Part shown: piece after piece, positions 17,700 through 27,045 of the stretch
Position numbering within the stretch: position 1 is the stretch's first letter
How the letters are laid out: the number at the start of each line of letters is the position of its first letter
From: a bacterium
GTDB taxonomy: Bacteria > SZUA-182 > DTGQ01
NCBI GenBank assembly: GCA_040755755.1
Contig: JBFLZW010000087.1
Span: forward strand, 41,638-105,637
Length of the DNA stretch: 64,000 nucleotides
Direction: 5' to 3'
The notes under the pieces: model-generated
Seen by the model: only the letters and a program-made list of their open reading frames with translations
Databases searched by the model: none
What the model was told of the DNA's origin: nothing
Program-made: the position numbers and the translations under genes

Positions 17700-18138
17700 C
17701 TTCTATCTTTATTTACACTGACAATTTTGGTATAAAAGCCTTAAACTGCTGGATGCCGGAGGCGACAGCCAGGAACTTGAGCTCGTCTATCTAATTAGCA
17801 TACATCATTAGAATAAAATTTGCACTACAAAACTTGCGATGTTGATTAAATACCTGAAATTCTCATTCAGAAAGCAAGAATTTCCCATGCCTGTTTTCAT
17901 CTGTTTCGGAATATATTTTTTTATTGACTACCTTTTCATACCTATTTTAATTGGATTGATCCTGCATAAGGAGTTGGCATCAAAACAAGCCTATATTTAA
18001 TGATGAATCCTGGGGTATTATTCCGAAACTTATTAAGAGGAATGTCGCAAGGATATTTTTTCCTCAATAAGCATATTTTTTGTCTCTCTCTCATTGATCT
18101 CATGGCATATCGGGGAAGGGATAAAGGGGGCTGTGTTT
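17700..18138. other. Intergenic region between divergent genes
   Basis: About 440 bp, AT-rich in its second half. It must hold promoters for the kinase (minus) and the UPF0158 gene (plus). I see no confident promoter, riboswitch or ORF. Confidence 0.35.
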
Positions 18139-18564
18139 ATGAGAAAGGTATGCATTGAGCTTGCTGATTTGATCGAAGCCTTTGAAAATGAGGCTGAAGG
18201 CATTTTTTATTATCTGGATTTATTGAGTGGCGAGATTGTTAAAGTCTCCGAAGACTATTGTGCTGACGAGACGATCTCACAGATTGATTATAATGATCCT
18301 GACCGTTTTTTAAAAATTGATCCTCTGTCATCGGATGAGCTGCACAAGGTACGGGAAGATTTTCTGGAATCAGTTGAAGATGAACGTATTCGGGACAAAC
18401 TGGAGGTCGCCCTCATGCACAGGGGACCAATCAGGAAGTTTTCCGAGGTTATCGAGAATTATCCGGAGTACCACCAAAAGTGGAATCAGTTTCAAAAACA
18501 GCAGATGAAAGCTTACGCTCAGAAATGGGCAAGCACTCTCGATTTAGCTGTTGAGTTTATCTGA
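18139..18564 (+). CDS. UPF0158 family protein
   Basis: 141 aa from ATG 18139 with AAAGGGGG upstream. Acidic and soluble. FYYLDLLSGEIVKVSED near the N-terminus and the terminal part (ALMHRGPIRKFSEVIENYPE, then YHQKWNQF) match the UPF0158 family as I remember it. Function of the family is not known. It sits alone between the kinase and an FmdB-type gene. Confidence 0.7.
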   Translation: MRKVCIELADLIEAFENEAEGIFYYLDLLSGEIVKVSEDYCADETISQIDYNDPDRFLKIDPLSSDELHKVREDFLESVEDERIRDKLEVALMHRGPIRKFSEVIENYPEYHQKWNQFQKQQMKAYAQKWASTLDLAVEFI

Positions 18565-18712
18565 TCAGAAGCACAAAAATGGCTTCCCCGAAAATTACTG
18601 GCTTGTTTAAACTGCCGGCCAATGGCTGCTCATCCGGGTATTGCCATTTAGTTTGAATTCGAGTACCATAGTATGGTTTGAGAGAACCGGGCGACCTGCA
18701 AAGTCGCCGAAT

Positions 18713-18757
18713 ACTGATCACTGACCACTGATCACTGAATGCTGATCACTGGCCACT
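18713..18757. repeat. Degenerate CTGATCACTGACCACTG repeat
   Basis: Units of ACTGATC/ACTGACC/ACTGGCC follow one another just upstream of the FmdB-type gene. The same vocabulary appears at 21388-21435, 30905-30933 and 56085-56102. Confidence 0.6.
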
Positions 18758-18780
18758 TGAAGACAAGAGAGGAAAGACCA

Positions 18781-19017
18781 ATGCCGATCTATGAATACCA
18801 GTGTCTGGATTGTCACCAGGACTTTGAAAAGCTCGTCACGTTCGGCCACAAGGAGGCGGTTGCCTGTCCCCATTGTCATGGGTATCATGTGGACAAACAA
18901 CTGTCAACCTTTGGCGCGAAAATTTCCAGGGGAAAGAATTCCCTTGCCGAGGGGAAATTTTCTTCCTCGGCTGGTTGCGGCTCCTGCACCAGCAAAAATT
19001 GCAGTACCTGCAGATAG
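18781..19017 (+). CDS. FmdB-family zinc ribbon protein
   Basis: 78 aa from ATG 18781; AGAGAGGAAAG precedes it. MPIYEYQCLDC and VACPHCHG form the standard FmdB zinc ribbon (CxxC...CxxC). A flexible Ser/Gly tail ends in CGSCTSKNCSTCR, a common cysteine-rich terminus in the family. It is likely a small regulatory or assembly protein; exact role unknown. Confidence 0.85.
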   Translation: MPIYEYQCLDCHQDFEKLVTFGHKEAVACPHCHGYHVDKQLSTFGAKISRGKNSLAEGKFSSSAGCGSCTSKNCSTCR

Positions 19018-19074
19018 AGCTTTTCCCGTAAAAACAGGCAGCGATTCTTCAGTGGACAAAATTAGGAGGGATGG

Positions 19075-19437
19075 TCAGAGAAATTTTTCCTGCTTTTCCT
19101 GGAGCTCCTTACAGTGTACACACAAGGTGACGAACGGCCGGGCTACGAGACGTTTTAATCCTATCTCTTCTCCGCAGTTGTCACAGATTCCGAATGTTCC
19201 ATCTTCAATGCGCTCCAGAGCATGGTCGATTTTAACCAGGAGCTTTCTCTCCCTGTCTCTCATCCTCAGCATAAAATTCCTGTCCGATTCAAATGAAGAT
19301 TGATCGGCAAAATCCGGCAAATCTTCAGGATTCTGCTGTAAACCATTTTCAATGGTTTTATCTCCGGCGGTAAGGATTCGAGTCCGTTCCTTCAGTAACT
19401 CTTTTTTGATAGTCGCCAGATCCTCTGCACTGATCAT
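19075..19437 (-). CDS. DksA/TraR-family zinc-finger protein
   Basis: 120 aa. A coiled-coil N-terminus with a tip motif resembling DxxDxA (EDLPDFADQS) is followed by a four-cysteine zinc finger: CDNCGEEI (C85, C88) and CVHCKE (C106, C109). The family binds the RNA polymerase secondary channel and modulates initiation, often with ppGpp. It lies 27 bp downstream of accC on the same strand and may be the last gene of that operon. Confidence 0.87.
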   Translation of the reverse strand: MISAEDLATIKKELLKERTRILTAGDKTIENGLQQNPEDLPDFADQSSFESDRNFMLRMRDRERKLLVKIDHALERIEDGTFGICDNCGEEIGLKRLVARPFVTLCVHCKELQEKQEKFL

Positions 19438-19464
19438 CTCTCTAATTCCTCCTGCTTATTGACA

Positions 19465-20805
19465 TTAACCAACATCCAATCGATGCAAAATTTCGGTATT
19501 GATATTTCCATCAATAAAATCCTTATTCTTCAACATCTCGATATGAAAAGGGATAGTAGTATCAATCCCCTCGATAATAAATTCCTCCAGAGCACGATGC
19601 ATTCTGCTGATAGCCTCCTGCCGGTTACTGCCGTGAGCGATGAGCTTGGCGATAAGAGAATCATAGTAGGGAGTAATCCTGCAATTGAGATACGCTGCCG
19701 TATCCACTCTCACCCCAGGCCCTCCCGGTAAATGAAAACTGCTGATCGTACCGGGGCAGGGGGTAAATGATTTGGGATTTTCAGCATTGATCCGGCATTC
19801 GATAGCATGACCCCGTATCAGGATATCGTCCTGGGAAAAGGATAACCGCTCACCGGCAGCCACCTTGATCTGCTCCTTGATAAGGTCGATTCCGGTAACC
19901 AGCTCAGTGACCGGGTGTTCGACCTGTATCCTGGTATTCATCTCCATAAAATAGAAGTTGCCATTTTTATCGAGAAGAAATTCGATCGTGCCGGTACTGT
20001 AATAGTTAACCGCCCTGGCAGCTTTGATGGCAGCTTCACCCATTTTCTCCCGCAGTTTGGGAGTCAGGCCGGTCGAAGGGGATTCTTCGATCAATTTTTG
20101 GTACCGCCGCTGAGTGGAGCAGTCTCTTTCTCCGAGGTGAATAATGTTACCGTAGTGATCACCGAGAATCTGAAATTCGATATGCCTGGGCTGTTCGACG
20201 AGCTTTTCTATATAGAGTCTGGGATTGTCGAAGGAGCTGATGGCCTCAGCCTGGGCAGTCATAAAGGCGTTCAGGAAACTGGCATCGGTATGGACTACCC
20301 GCATCCCTTTTCCTCCTCCTCCTCCAGCCGCTTTGATGATAACCGGAAACCCGATTCCATGTGCGATTTCAGAGGCCTCTCGATCATTATCCACCGCATT
20401 CCCGCTGCCGGGAATGACGGGAATTCCGGCAGATTCCATAATCTCCCTGGCCCGTGCCTTGTCTCCCATCTGCTTGATACTCTCAAGGCTGGGACCGATA
20501 AACTTGATTTTGCAGGTTTCACAGATTTCCACAAAACGATGATTTTCGGATAAGAAACCATATCCCGGATGAATGGCTTCAGCATCAGTAATTTCGGCGG
20601 CACTGATAATAGACGGAATATTCAAGTAACTCTTATATGCTTCCGGAGGGCCGATGCAGATAGCTTCGTCAGCGAATCGAACATGCAGAGAGTTAATGTC
20701 ACTTTCGGAATAGACAGCTACGGTTTTAATACCGAGCTCTTTGCATGCCCGGATAACCCTCAGTGCAATCTCTCCCCGGTTAGCAATTAATATTTTTGAA
20801 AACAT
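19465..20805 (-). CDS. accC: Acetyl-CoA carboxylase, biotin carboxylase subunit
   Basis: 446 aa, full length. The N-terminal [20 protein letters not shown], the Gly-rich ATP-grasp loop [28 protein letters not shown] and RINAEN are signature segments. It carboxylates biotin on AccB using ATP and bicarbonate, the first step of malonyl-CoA synthesis. It follows accB by 25 bp on the minus strand. The carboxyltransferase genes are not in this window. Confidence 0.95.
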   Translation of the reverse strand: MFSKILIANRGEIALRVIRACKELGIKTVAVYSESDINSLHVRFADEAICIGPPEAYKSYLNIPSIISAAEITDAEAIHPGYGFLSENHRFVEICETCKIKFIGPSLESIKQMGDKARAREIMESAGIPVIPGSGNAVDNDREASEIAHGIGFPVIIKAAGGGGGKGMRVVHTDASFLNAFMTAQAEAISSFDNPRLYIEKLVEQPRHIEFQILGDHYGNIIHLGERDCSTQRRYQKLIEESPSTGLTPKLREKMGEAAIKAARAVNYYSTGTIEFLLDKNGNFYFMEMNTRIQVEHPVTELVTGIDLIKEQIKVAAGERLSFSQDDILIRGHAIECRINAENPKSFTPCPGTISSFHLPGGPGVRVDTAAYLNCRITPYYDSLIAKLIAHGSNRQEAISRMHRALEEFIIEGIDTTIPFHIEMLKNKDFIDGNINTEILHRLDVG

Positions 20806-20830
20806 AGATGCTCAGTCCTCATCAGGGGAA

Positions 20831-21265
20831 TCAGCTCTTTTCAATCAGAAAGAGCGGCTCTCCGTATTCAACCGGTTGGGCATTTTCAACAAATATGGAA
20901 ACAACCTTCCCTTCTGCCTCGGCTTCAACCTCATTCATCAGCTTCATGGCCTCAACGATACATAAGACCTGCCCTTTTTTAACCACATCTCCCACCTCGA
21001 TAAAAGGGGGAGCGTTAGGCGACGGGGCCCGGTAAAAGGTTCCAACCAGCGGAGATCGGGTAATGAAACAATTATCATTTTCCGTGACGATGCTTTTGCA
21101 GGCCATCTTGGTTTGAACTTCCGGTTTCATTTCCGTCTTCGGAACCAAAGGTGATGAAATTCCTTTTCTGGCTTTAATCCGAAGACCGGCCTCCTCTACT
21201 TCGACCTCTATAAAACCGGTTTTTTCAATGAGACTTAATACTTTTTCAATTTTTTGAATGTCCAT
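20831..21265 (-). CDS. accB: Biotin carboxyl carrier protein
   Basis: 144 aa from ATG 21265; an upstream in-frame TTG adds six residues but has no ribosome site. [17 protein letters not shown] matches the N-terminal helix of AccB. A Lys/Thr-rich linker leads to the biotinyl domain [13 protein letters not shown] with biotin site EAMKLMNEV (K108). It carries biotin between AccC and the carboxyltransferase. Confidence 0.95.
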   Translation of the reverse strand: MDIQKIEKVLSLIEKTGFIEVEVEEAGLRIKARKGISSPLVPKTEMKPEVQTKMACKSIVTENDNCFITRSPLVGTFYRAPSPNAPPFIEVGDVVKKGQVLCIVEAMKLMNEVEAEAEGKVVSIFVENAQPVEYGEPLFLIEKS

Positions 21266-21331
21266 TGTCTCTCTTTTGCTCAAGAGTTTTAAATTAACTT
21301 CCGTTGCTCTCTCTTACTTCACTACTGATAA

Positions 21332-21435
21332 GAATTCAGGAGTCAGGAGTCAGGAGTCAGAATACCTGCTTCGCGCTCCTGGTTTCTTTTCACTGGCCAC
21401 TGATCCTGACCACCGACCACTGGCCACTGGCCACT
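21332..21435. repeat. Composite of GGAGTCA tandem repeat and GGCCACT repeat
   Basis: 21332-21362 holds GAATTCAGGAGTCAGGAGTC followed by AGGAGTCAGAAT. About 25 bp later, 21388-21435 has ACTGGCCACTGATCCTGACC followed by ACCGACCACTGGCCACTGGC. Two dispersed repeat families are thus joined in the pepQ-accB spacer. Confidence 0.65.
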
Positions 21436-22525
21436 AACTGCCGACTACTACCATTTCTCTTGCAATGGCCGAGCTGAGAATCTGACAGCCCTGCGGAGTC
21501 ACCAGGACCATGTCTTCCAGCCGCAGTCCCAGCCGTCCGGGCAAGTATATTCCCGGCTCTACGGTAAAAACCATGCCCTCCTCCAGCACGGTCTCACTGG
21601 GAGGAGCGATCCGGGGAAGTTCATGAACTTCGATTCCGACGCCGTGGCCAGTGCCGTGTCCGAAGAACTGACCATACCCTGCCTGGTCAATGACCTGGCG
21701 GGCTGCGGCATCGACGTCCCTGGCCGATACTCCGGGCCGGACATGATCAATGGCCGCCTGTTGAGCTGACTTCAAAATGTGGAACAGCTCTTTTGCCTCT
21801 TTTGATTCCTCTCCCAGCCAGAAGGTGCGGGTTACATCGGAATGGTAGCCTTCAAAGGCGGCTCCCAGGTCGATGAGCACCACCTCCTGAGGCCGCAGCT
21901 TCCGGTCAACAGGTGCGGCATGCGGCATGGCTGCCCGCTCTCCTGAAGCGACGATAATGTCAAAAGCGGTCCGCTCCGCTCCACCTCGTTTCATTAAATA
22001 CTCGATTTCCAGACTAACATCTCTTTCGGTAATTTGCAAAAAGTTGCTGAACAGGTCCGGTATCTTTTCGATAACTTTGGCCACAATATCGATCGCCTGC
22101 AGAATGAGCTGAACTTCAGCCTCGTCCTTGCGTATCCTGGCATTTTCAACCATGCCCCGGCAGGGGATGAGCTGACCGGAAATCTTCTCCTGCCAGGTAA
22201 AAAAATTATGGTAAGAAACGAAATCAGATTCGATACCGATCCGGTGCAGGTTGTGGCTGCTGAGCCAGTCGGCAATGGTTTGATATTTATCTTTGAACTG
22301 GATTACCTCGACCGGAAAGGGAAGTTCCCTCTCCTGAGCCTCCAGGAGATAGCGGGAATCGACAAACAAAGCGCTTTGTCCGGGAGTCAGAACAAATTCC
22401 GCATCACTCATGAGGAGACCGCTCAGGTATCTCAGGTTACTGGGATTGCTGAGCAGAAGAGCATCAATGTTCTTTTCTGCAAACTGAGCTATGACTTTCC
22501 GATATTTCGATACATAGTCAATCAT
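21434..22525 (-). CDS. pepQ: M24B-family Xaa-Pro aminopeptidase/dipeptidase
   Basis: 363 aa. N-terminal creatinase-like domain, then the pita-bread fold. Metal ligands can be read in [20 protein letters not shown] (two Asp), [14 protein letters not shown] (His), and the two Glu near FTVEPGIY and RLEDMVLV. It cleaves peptides with proline in the second position. Its place upstream of accB-accC is common in bacteria, where efp often lies between; efp is absent here. Confidence 0.92.
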   Translation of the reverse strand: MIDYVSKYRKVIAQFAEKNIDALLLSNPSNLRYLSGLLMSDAEFVLTPGQSALFVDSRYLLEAQERELPFPVEVIQFKDKYQTIADWLSSHNLHRIGIESDFVSYHNFFTWQEKISGQLIPCRGMVENARIRKDEAEVQLILQAIDIVAKVIEKIPDLFSNFLQITERDVSLEIEYLMKRGGAERTAFDIIVASGERAAMPHAAPVDRKLRPQEVVLIDLGAAFEGYHSDVTRTFWLGEESKEAKELFHILKSAQQAAIDHVRPGVSARDVDAAARQVIDQAGYGQFFGHGTGHGVGIEVHELPRIAPPSETVLEEGMVFTVEPGIYLPGRLGLRLEDMVLVTPQGCQILSSAIAREMVVVGS

Positions 22526-22547
22526 GGGATAGTGCTTTCCTGAGAAA

Positions 22548-23339
22548 TCAGTTGGTAGTGAATTCTTCGATATTTTTCAGCCAGGTTTCAAGCTGCTGTA
22601 CGATCCTCCCGTTCCTTTCCTGGGGATTTTCAGCTTTCTGCAATGGGGCTTGTGTTCCGGTTTCTCCCTGAATGGAACGGATACGCTCTCTCCATTCCTC
22701 GCGGTCCGGCTGCCCGGTCAGCAACTTTTGGTAAATTTCAATGGCTTTTTCCCGAAATCCCTGAGACAGATACAGCTCCGCAATCGCCGGGGTAATGATT
22801 TCCTTCTCCTCCAGGGAAGGAATGAGGTTTTTCCCCTCGCTCGATAGGGGCTTCTCCTTCGCCCCCCTGCTCTGAAATCTTGATATTTCCTCCATGATGC
22901 TCAAGCATTCCTGATCATGAGGAATGACAAACAACACCAGCCGACAGTATCGGGCAGCCTTCTCAAACTCTCTCCGGCTAAAATAAATTAAGGCCATTAA
23001 CCTGTGGAGGAGGAGGTTTTCCGGGACATGGTCAACCGCCATTTCCAGTTCCGCAAGGGCCTGATCAAAGTCTCCCTTCTCAAGAAGAGCCCGCCCCAGA
23101 GCTACACGGGCAGCCCAGTATTGCGGATAGAGCGATAGACCCTGACGCAGCACTTCTATGCACTTATCGAGATTATTATTATTCCTGTAGGCATTCGCCA
23201 ATGGCAAAAAATATCTCACATAAGGATAATGGTGAATTTTTCGCTTCAGTGATTTCAAGTCGTTACTTTTCACTGTATTAAACCCTATAGCCCCCACAGT
23301 AGTCCGCCCGGCCAAAGTTGCGCGGTCTTTGACCAGCAT
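22548..23339 (-). CDS. TPR-repeat protein
   Basis: 263 aa; the start is uncertain because no ribosome site precedes ATG 23339. At least three tetratricopeptide units: IEVLRQGLSLYPQYWAARVA, LGRALLEKGDFDQALAELEM and ALIYFSRREFEKAARYCRLV, plus one near ELYLSQGFREKAIEIYQKLL. No signal peptide or catalytic motif. It precedes pepQ by 22 bp on the same strand, so it probably belongs to that operon. A scaffold role is likely; partner unknown. Confidence 0.75.
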   Translation of the reverse strand: MLVKDRATLAGRTTVGAIGFNTVKSNDLKSLKRKIHHYPYVRYFLPLANAYRNNNNLDKCIEVLRQGLSLYPQYWAARVALGRALLEKGDFDQALAELEMAVDHVPENLLLHRLMALIYFSRREFEKAARYCRLVLFVIPHDQECLSIMEEISRFQSRGAKEKPLSSEGKNLIPSLEEKEIITPAIAELYLSQGFREKAIEIYQKLLTGQPDREEWRERIRSIQGETGTQAPLQKAENPQERNGRIVQQLETWLKNIEEFTTN

Positions 23340-23408
23340 CGGTTTGATGTTATTGATCTTCTATGGCTTTAGAAATATAACATTACCTTCCATCTCTGTC
23401 AAGGATAT

Positions 23409-23765
23409 ATGATGTCTGTCCACGCAAGAATAGGGATTGTTATGATAACACGCTCTGAACGGTTGGTTATTTATGAACGGCAAGGATGGTTACGAAAGGG
23501 CAGGATTCAGGTATTTTCTATTGATTTTTCCAAAAGAGGATGGAGCCACATGCCCGATAGAGGGGAACAGGTGAGACGGAGTGTTAAAAAAACCGCCTAT
23601 TGGTACCTATACATCGTGTCGCATCTTGAAAATTTTTGGATTGGTAAGACCGTCCGAGTCCCAATAGACAAGTCTATCATAGCCAGGAAAAGTAATACCT
23701 ATGAAGGCGTGTTTATTCTTCAATTATTCAATAGAAAAATAAACCCGCCAAAGAAGATTGGTTAG
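23409..23765 (+). CDS. Hypothetical ORF, doubtful
   Basis: 118 aa, rich in Arg, Lys and aromatic residues. No family recognised and no good ribosome site in front of the ATG pair. It lies in a gap between the TPR gene and the toxin-antitoxin pair and could be a remnant of a lost mobile gene. I keep it as a low-confidence candidate. Confidence 0.25.
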   Translation: MMSVHARIGIVMITRSERLVIYERQGWLRKGRIQVFSIDFSKRGWSHMPDRGEQVRRSVKKTAYWYLYIVSHLENFWIGKTVRVPIDKSIIARKSNTYEGVFILQLFNRKINPPKKIG

Positions 23766-23861
23766 GGAAAGGGAGGGCAGCCCTTGACTTTTTGGTAAGA
23801 TCCTTTAAAATGAGTAATACAAGGATAACAAGTAATACTAAATATCAAAGGTATGTTTAAA

Positions 23862-24113
23862 ATGTTGACCAAAACTTCAATAACCAAAAAAGGACAGGTA
23901 ACCATCCCTAAAAATATAAGGGAATTTTTGGGAGTAAAGGCTAAGAGCCAAGTAGAATTTAAGATCGAGAAAGGGAAAGTGACTATTCAGCCCGCTACTT
24001 CCTTAGAGGCAAATTTTGGCAAAGTAAGACCCCAAAAAAAACCTGAAGATTTTTCCAAGATAAGGAAATCTTTTGAAAAAACAGTGGCTGAGGAAGCAGC
24101 GAGAGAAGATTAA
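23862..24113 (+). CDS. AbrB/SpoVT-type antitoxin (VapB-like)
   Basis: 83 aa from ATG 23862; an ATG nine bases earlier is too close to AAAGG. The N-terminal KTSITKKGQVTIPKNIREFL is the swapped-hairpin DNA-binding domain of AbrB/MazE/VapB antitoxins. The C-terminal tail after residue 45 is charged and would wrap the toxin. The PIN-domain gene begins 6 bp later, so this is a toxin-antitoxin pair and the antitoxin probably represses its own promoter. Confidence 0.88.
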   Translation: MLTKTSITKKGQVTIPKNIREFLGVKAKSQVEFKIEKGKVTIQPATSLEANFGKVRPQKKPEDFSKIRKSFEKTVAEEAARED

Positions 24114-24118
24114 CTTAT

Positions 24119-24523
24119 ATGCGGTTTATAGACACAAATCTGTTTTTACGGTACTTTACCCGGGACGATGAGGACAAAGCCCAAAAGGTCTTAAACCTTT
24201 TAAAAAGGGTAGAGAAAAACGGAGAGAAGATAATCACCTCTTCTTTGGTTATATTTGAGGTGATTTTTACCCTGGAGAGTTTTTACAAGATTCCAAGGGA
24301 AGAAATAAAAGAGCTTATGACTCCTATTCTTGGCTTGAGAGGACTTAAGCTTTCAGATAAGGAAATATACCGCCAGGCTCTCGATATTTACACCCAAAAG
24401 AAAGTCTCTTTTGCTGATGCCTTCAATGCCGCATTTGCCATGAGGAAGGGGATCAAAGAAATTTATAGCTATGACAAAGACTTTGACAAACTGGAAGGCA
24501 TAGCAAGAACAATCCCCTCCTGA
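24119..24523 (+). CDS. PIN-domain toxin (VapC-like ribonuclease)
   Basis: 134 aa, the usual VapC size. Acidic active-site residues: D5 (FIDTN), E47 (VIFEVIF), D100 (SFADAFNAA) and D119/D121 (YDKDFDKL). The family cleaves RNA, often initiator tRNA. Together with the AbrB-type gene upstream it forms a VapBC module beside a transposase, in a stretch more AT-rich than the core genes, which fits horizontal transfer. Confidence 0.88.
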   Translation: MRFIDTNLFLRYFTRDDEDKAQKVLNLLKRVEKNGEKIITSSLVIFEVIFTLESFYKIPREEIKELMTPILGLRGLKLSDKEIYRQALDIYTQKKVSFADAFNAAFAMRKGIKEIYSYDKDFDKLEGIARTIPS

Positions 24524-24528
24524 TGTTC

Positions 24529-24783
24529 TTACTTATTTACTGCCTCCTGTCTTTTACTCCTCATCTCTTCCATTCTCTTGGTCATCCACTCTAAAGGCGA
24601 AAGCAAACTCATTGAATAAGGGAAATCGGGGTCTTGTGCTGCCTCTGTCACTAAAAGAGCCTTTTCTGCCAAGGAATTACGATTTTGGCTTTTATCAGCA
24701 AAAGCAAACCCGGCAAAGAATGAGCAGCTTACAAAAGCATAAGTCAAAGCAAGGACTAACATCAATTTAAATGGCTTTCTCAT
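24529..24783 (-). CDS. Putative small secreted protein joined to the transposase frame
   Basis: Starting at ATG 24783, the last 84 codons of the transposase frame read as an independent protein. MRKPFKLMLVLALTYAFVSC plus SFFAGFAFA looks like a Sec signal with cleavage after AFA, and the rest is a charged soluble tail (SPLEWMTKRMEEMRSKRQE). This is unlike an IS982 C-terminus. A weak GGTGAT precedes the ATG. It may be a real gene whose 5' part fused with the transposase, or a chance frame. Confidence 0.4.
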   Translation of the reverse strand: MRKPFKLMLVLALTYAFVSCSFFAGFAFADKSQNRNSLAEKALLVTEAAQDPDFPYSMSLLSPLEWMTKRMEEMRSKRQEAVNK

Positions 24784-25413
24784 TCTTATCACCATTTCGT
24801 CGATGTAGGCTTTGTCTGCATAGACTTCTCCCTCTCTTACCAGGTGTGAAATGAGACCGAAAACAATCAGGTCATGCTCACTCGCTGAAGTGAGGCCGAT
24901 ATATTCAGGCAGAGGAAGGGTTCCTTGTCGCTTGAGGCCCAAGATATGGACTTTGACGCCGTAATAGTAGATACCCTTAGAAGCACAATATCCTTTATTG
25001 GCCAGTTGGTTAGCAACCTTAGCCTTGGCACTTCTTTTGGCATTAGCTAAGATTATGGGCATAGAGTCGATGAGTCGAATCTGTTGGATGAGGTCAGATC
25101 CGGAAAAGTCATTGAGAATGAGTTCAATGAGCATGGGAAATAAGCTGTCAAACCGATTAAGACGTTGGACAAAGGCCACATAGGAAGGCAAATGGGGAAA
25201 CCATTCCCGCAAATGGCTGCTGGCATAGTTGTAGATGTCTTTAAGCTCAAAACGCTTTTTCATAACACCATAGAGAAAAATGGTGAGCAGTTCTTCATCG
25301 CTAAATTTAGGATCATGGTTGTTACTCATCCTTTGGCAAAAAGGCCAAAGCCGGGTTTTATACTGTTCACCGATATATACAAAAACAGTGACTAATAGGG
25401 TTTGCCAGTCCAT
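24529..25413 (-). pseudogene. IS982-like transposase with replaced C-terminus
   Basis: 294 aa in one frame. Residues 1 to about 210 resemble IS982-type DDE transposases: DEELLTIFLYGVMKKRFELK, RLIDSMPI (first Asp), GYCASKGIYYYGVKVH, LTSASEHDLI (second Asp) and YADKAYID. After DEMVIRM the expected C-terminal segment is lost and a signal-peptide-like sequence follows. The transposase is therefore probably broken at its 3' end. Confidence 0.65.
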
Positions 25414-25768
25414 TGTTTCTCCTTTCGATAAGGATGGTAAGTTTAAGAACCTTTCCCCTTATCGGGGGAGAACAATGGATTTATTTAACCCTTAATTCGC
25501 ATTATAAGCGGTTTTATAAGCCTAATATATTGATTTTGGGTATACTTTTATTATGGGCCAAAATCTTGTCCTTTTGGCCAAGATTTTGGCCCATCTTAAC
25601 CGGCGTGTCAGCGGGGCAGACTACGGTGAACGGAGCCCGGAAAAAGACAGGCTCGTCAAAAGCATTTATAACAGGACTACAGCAATCTGGAGGGAAAGAA
25701 AGGCTCCCGGGATGCCCTGCTCAACGGGTTTAAAATGAAGGCGCGGACAATGCTCAATGCTCCCCGGC
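25414..25768. other. Gene-poor gap with hairpin
   Basis: 355 bp upstream of the transposase. It contains the strong hairpin at 25555-25592. The weak ORFs here (for example 25553-25738) overlap the hairpin and look accidental. Confidence 0.4.
25555..25592. repeat. Perfect 14-bp inverted repeat (hairpin)
   Basis: GGGCCAAAATCTTG (25555-25568) pairs with CAAGATTTTGGCCC (25579-25592) across a 10-nt loop. No T-tract follows on either strand, so it is not a typical terminator; it may be an operator or an element end. Confidence 0.65.
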
Positions 25769-26740
25769 TTATCGGCGAGGGGTATCACAAATGCCTCCTT
25801 CCCCTGTCTTATTAAAAAACAGATCAGAGGGAAGGGTCTCGGAGACGGATTGGGTTGAATCTTCCAGCAGGGAGATGACCTTTTTAATGATGACTTCAAG
25901 GCGGGTTCTCAGGGGTTTGTTCCATTCGGACAGGGCAATTTCCGTTAATATCTGCTCCAATTGCTCTTTGTCCTGCTCAAGACGCAGCAGGCCGATAAAG
26001 GAGGCAACCACAGGAAGTATCTCTTCGAGATGATTGTGTGGTTCGAAGGAGAGTATCTTGCCCAGGCTTCCTATGTGCCGTCCAAACCTTCCGAGTTCCT
26101 GGTCAAAGAGCATCCTTACTTCGGGCCGGGTTTCGATCAGGTAGTAAGCCCGAATAGCAGGCATCAGGTCTTCTTTCAGCAGGAGAAACTCCGATAGAGA
26201 CGAGATCGCCCGCAGATCAGGGATATTCTCCTGAAGGTCTTCATGAATAGCTTGAAATATCTGCCTGAAAAGCTCATGCACCTGGTCAAGATGAACGATC
26301 GACCCGGTTCCGGTCTGCCAGAAATGGTGGAAAAATTTATAGCCCCTGGCTTTGATTTCGGGGGACTGGCGAAGGAGCGGGAAAAGGTAGGCAAGACCTG
26401 CCGAAGGCTGCCGGCAGCCAGCCAGACAGGAACCCGCCTTGGCCGGATAGCCTGCTTTGGTCACTTTCGTCAGGCTGTAGAGCAGGATGGCCATAATCAG
26501 CGCCTGGTCAGGATAATCCTGGATCACACTGACGGCGATGTGGGAGACATCCTTGTCGTCTGAGCTCAGGAATTGAACAACCGTGGCTGCGGAGGAGCCT
26601 TGCAGTCTTTTTCTGGTCCACTCAAGATTACCCTCCCGTGAACGCAGCAGGCTGAAGAACCCCTCCATATAAGGAAAGAGATCGAGGTTTCTTTGACTCC
26701 ATTCCTTTTCCAGATAGTCGGTATCGTAAGTTTTTTTCAT
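25769..26740 (-). CDS. Hypothetical helical protein
   Basis: 323 aa, Leu- and Glu-rich, predicted mostly alpha-helical and soluble (for example LEQDKEQLEQILTEIALSEW). I do not recognise a family; the spacing of helices could fit HEAT- or ARM-like repeats, but this is a guess. It has its own upstream region containing the promoter of the divergent antiporter operon. Confidence 0.6.
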   Translation of the reverse strand: MKKTYDTDYLEKEWSQRNLDLFPYMEGFFSLLRSREGNLEWTRKRLQGSSAATVVQFLSSDDKDVSHIAVSVIQDYPDQALIMAILLYSLTKVTKAGYPAKAGSCLAGCRQPSAGLAYLFPLLRQSPEIKARGYKFFHHFWQTGTGSIVHLDQVHELFRQIFQAIHEDLQENIPDLRAISSLSEFLLLKEDLMPAIRAYYLIETRPEVRMLFDQELGRFGRHIGSLGKILSFEPHNHLEEILPVVASFIGLLRLEQDKEQLEQILTEIALSEWNKPLRTRLEVIIKKVISLLEDSTQSVSETLPSDLFFNKTGEGGICDTPRR

Positions 26741-27045
26741 TTACTCCGCCGAGATTAGAAATTGATATTATCAGATTTCGATCACAATTTATCCTAATGC
26801 TGAATGGATGTCAAGATGCAATCCCGAAATCTGCCGATAGAGAATACGAGGGTTTTAGAACGCTTTTTTAGAGAGATAAAAGTGTATTGTAACTTTATCA
26901 AATGTTGTTAAATTAGTACTTGACAGTTGAGAATAAACTATGCCATAATCTAAAAAAATTCTAAAACATCGTTCTAATAATCCTCTCATTAAAATAATTA
27001 AGCATGCTAACCCTCGATGAGGGTAATTTCAAGGAGGACACACCA
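26741..27045 (+). other. Regulatory region between hypothetical gene and antiporter operon
   Basis: About 305 bp, AT-rich, with the sigma-70 promoter described separately. The sequence CTAACCCTCGATGAGGGTAAT near 27004 forms a short stem just before the first gene. No ORF other than the leader frame of the next gene. Confidence 0.4.
26920..26949 (+). promoter_or_regulatory. Extended -10 sigma-70-type promoter of the antiporter operon
   Basis: TTGACA at 26920-26925, an 18-nt spacer ending in TGC, and CATAAT at 26944-26949. The TGn just before the -10 marks an extended -10 promoter. The flanks (TACTTGACAG and ATAATC) match the promoter upstream of atpB. Confidence 0.7.

Noticed and set aside
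18713..21435. CRISPR array
   Set aside because: The short repeats are degenerate, adjoining and without unique spacers of equal length; no cas genes are present.
25553..25738. 61-codon ORF
   Set aside because: It starts in a perfect hairpin, has no ribosome site and no recognisable protein features.
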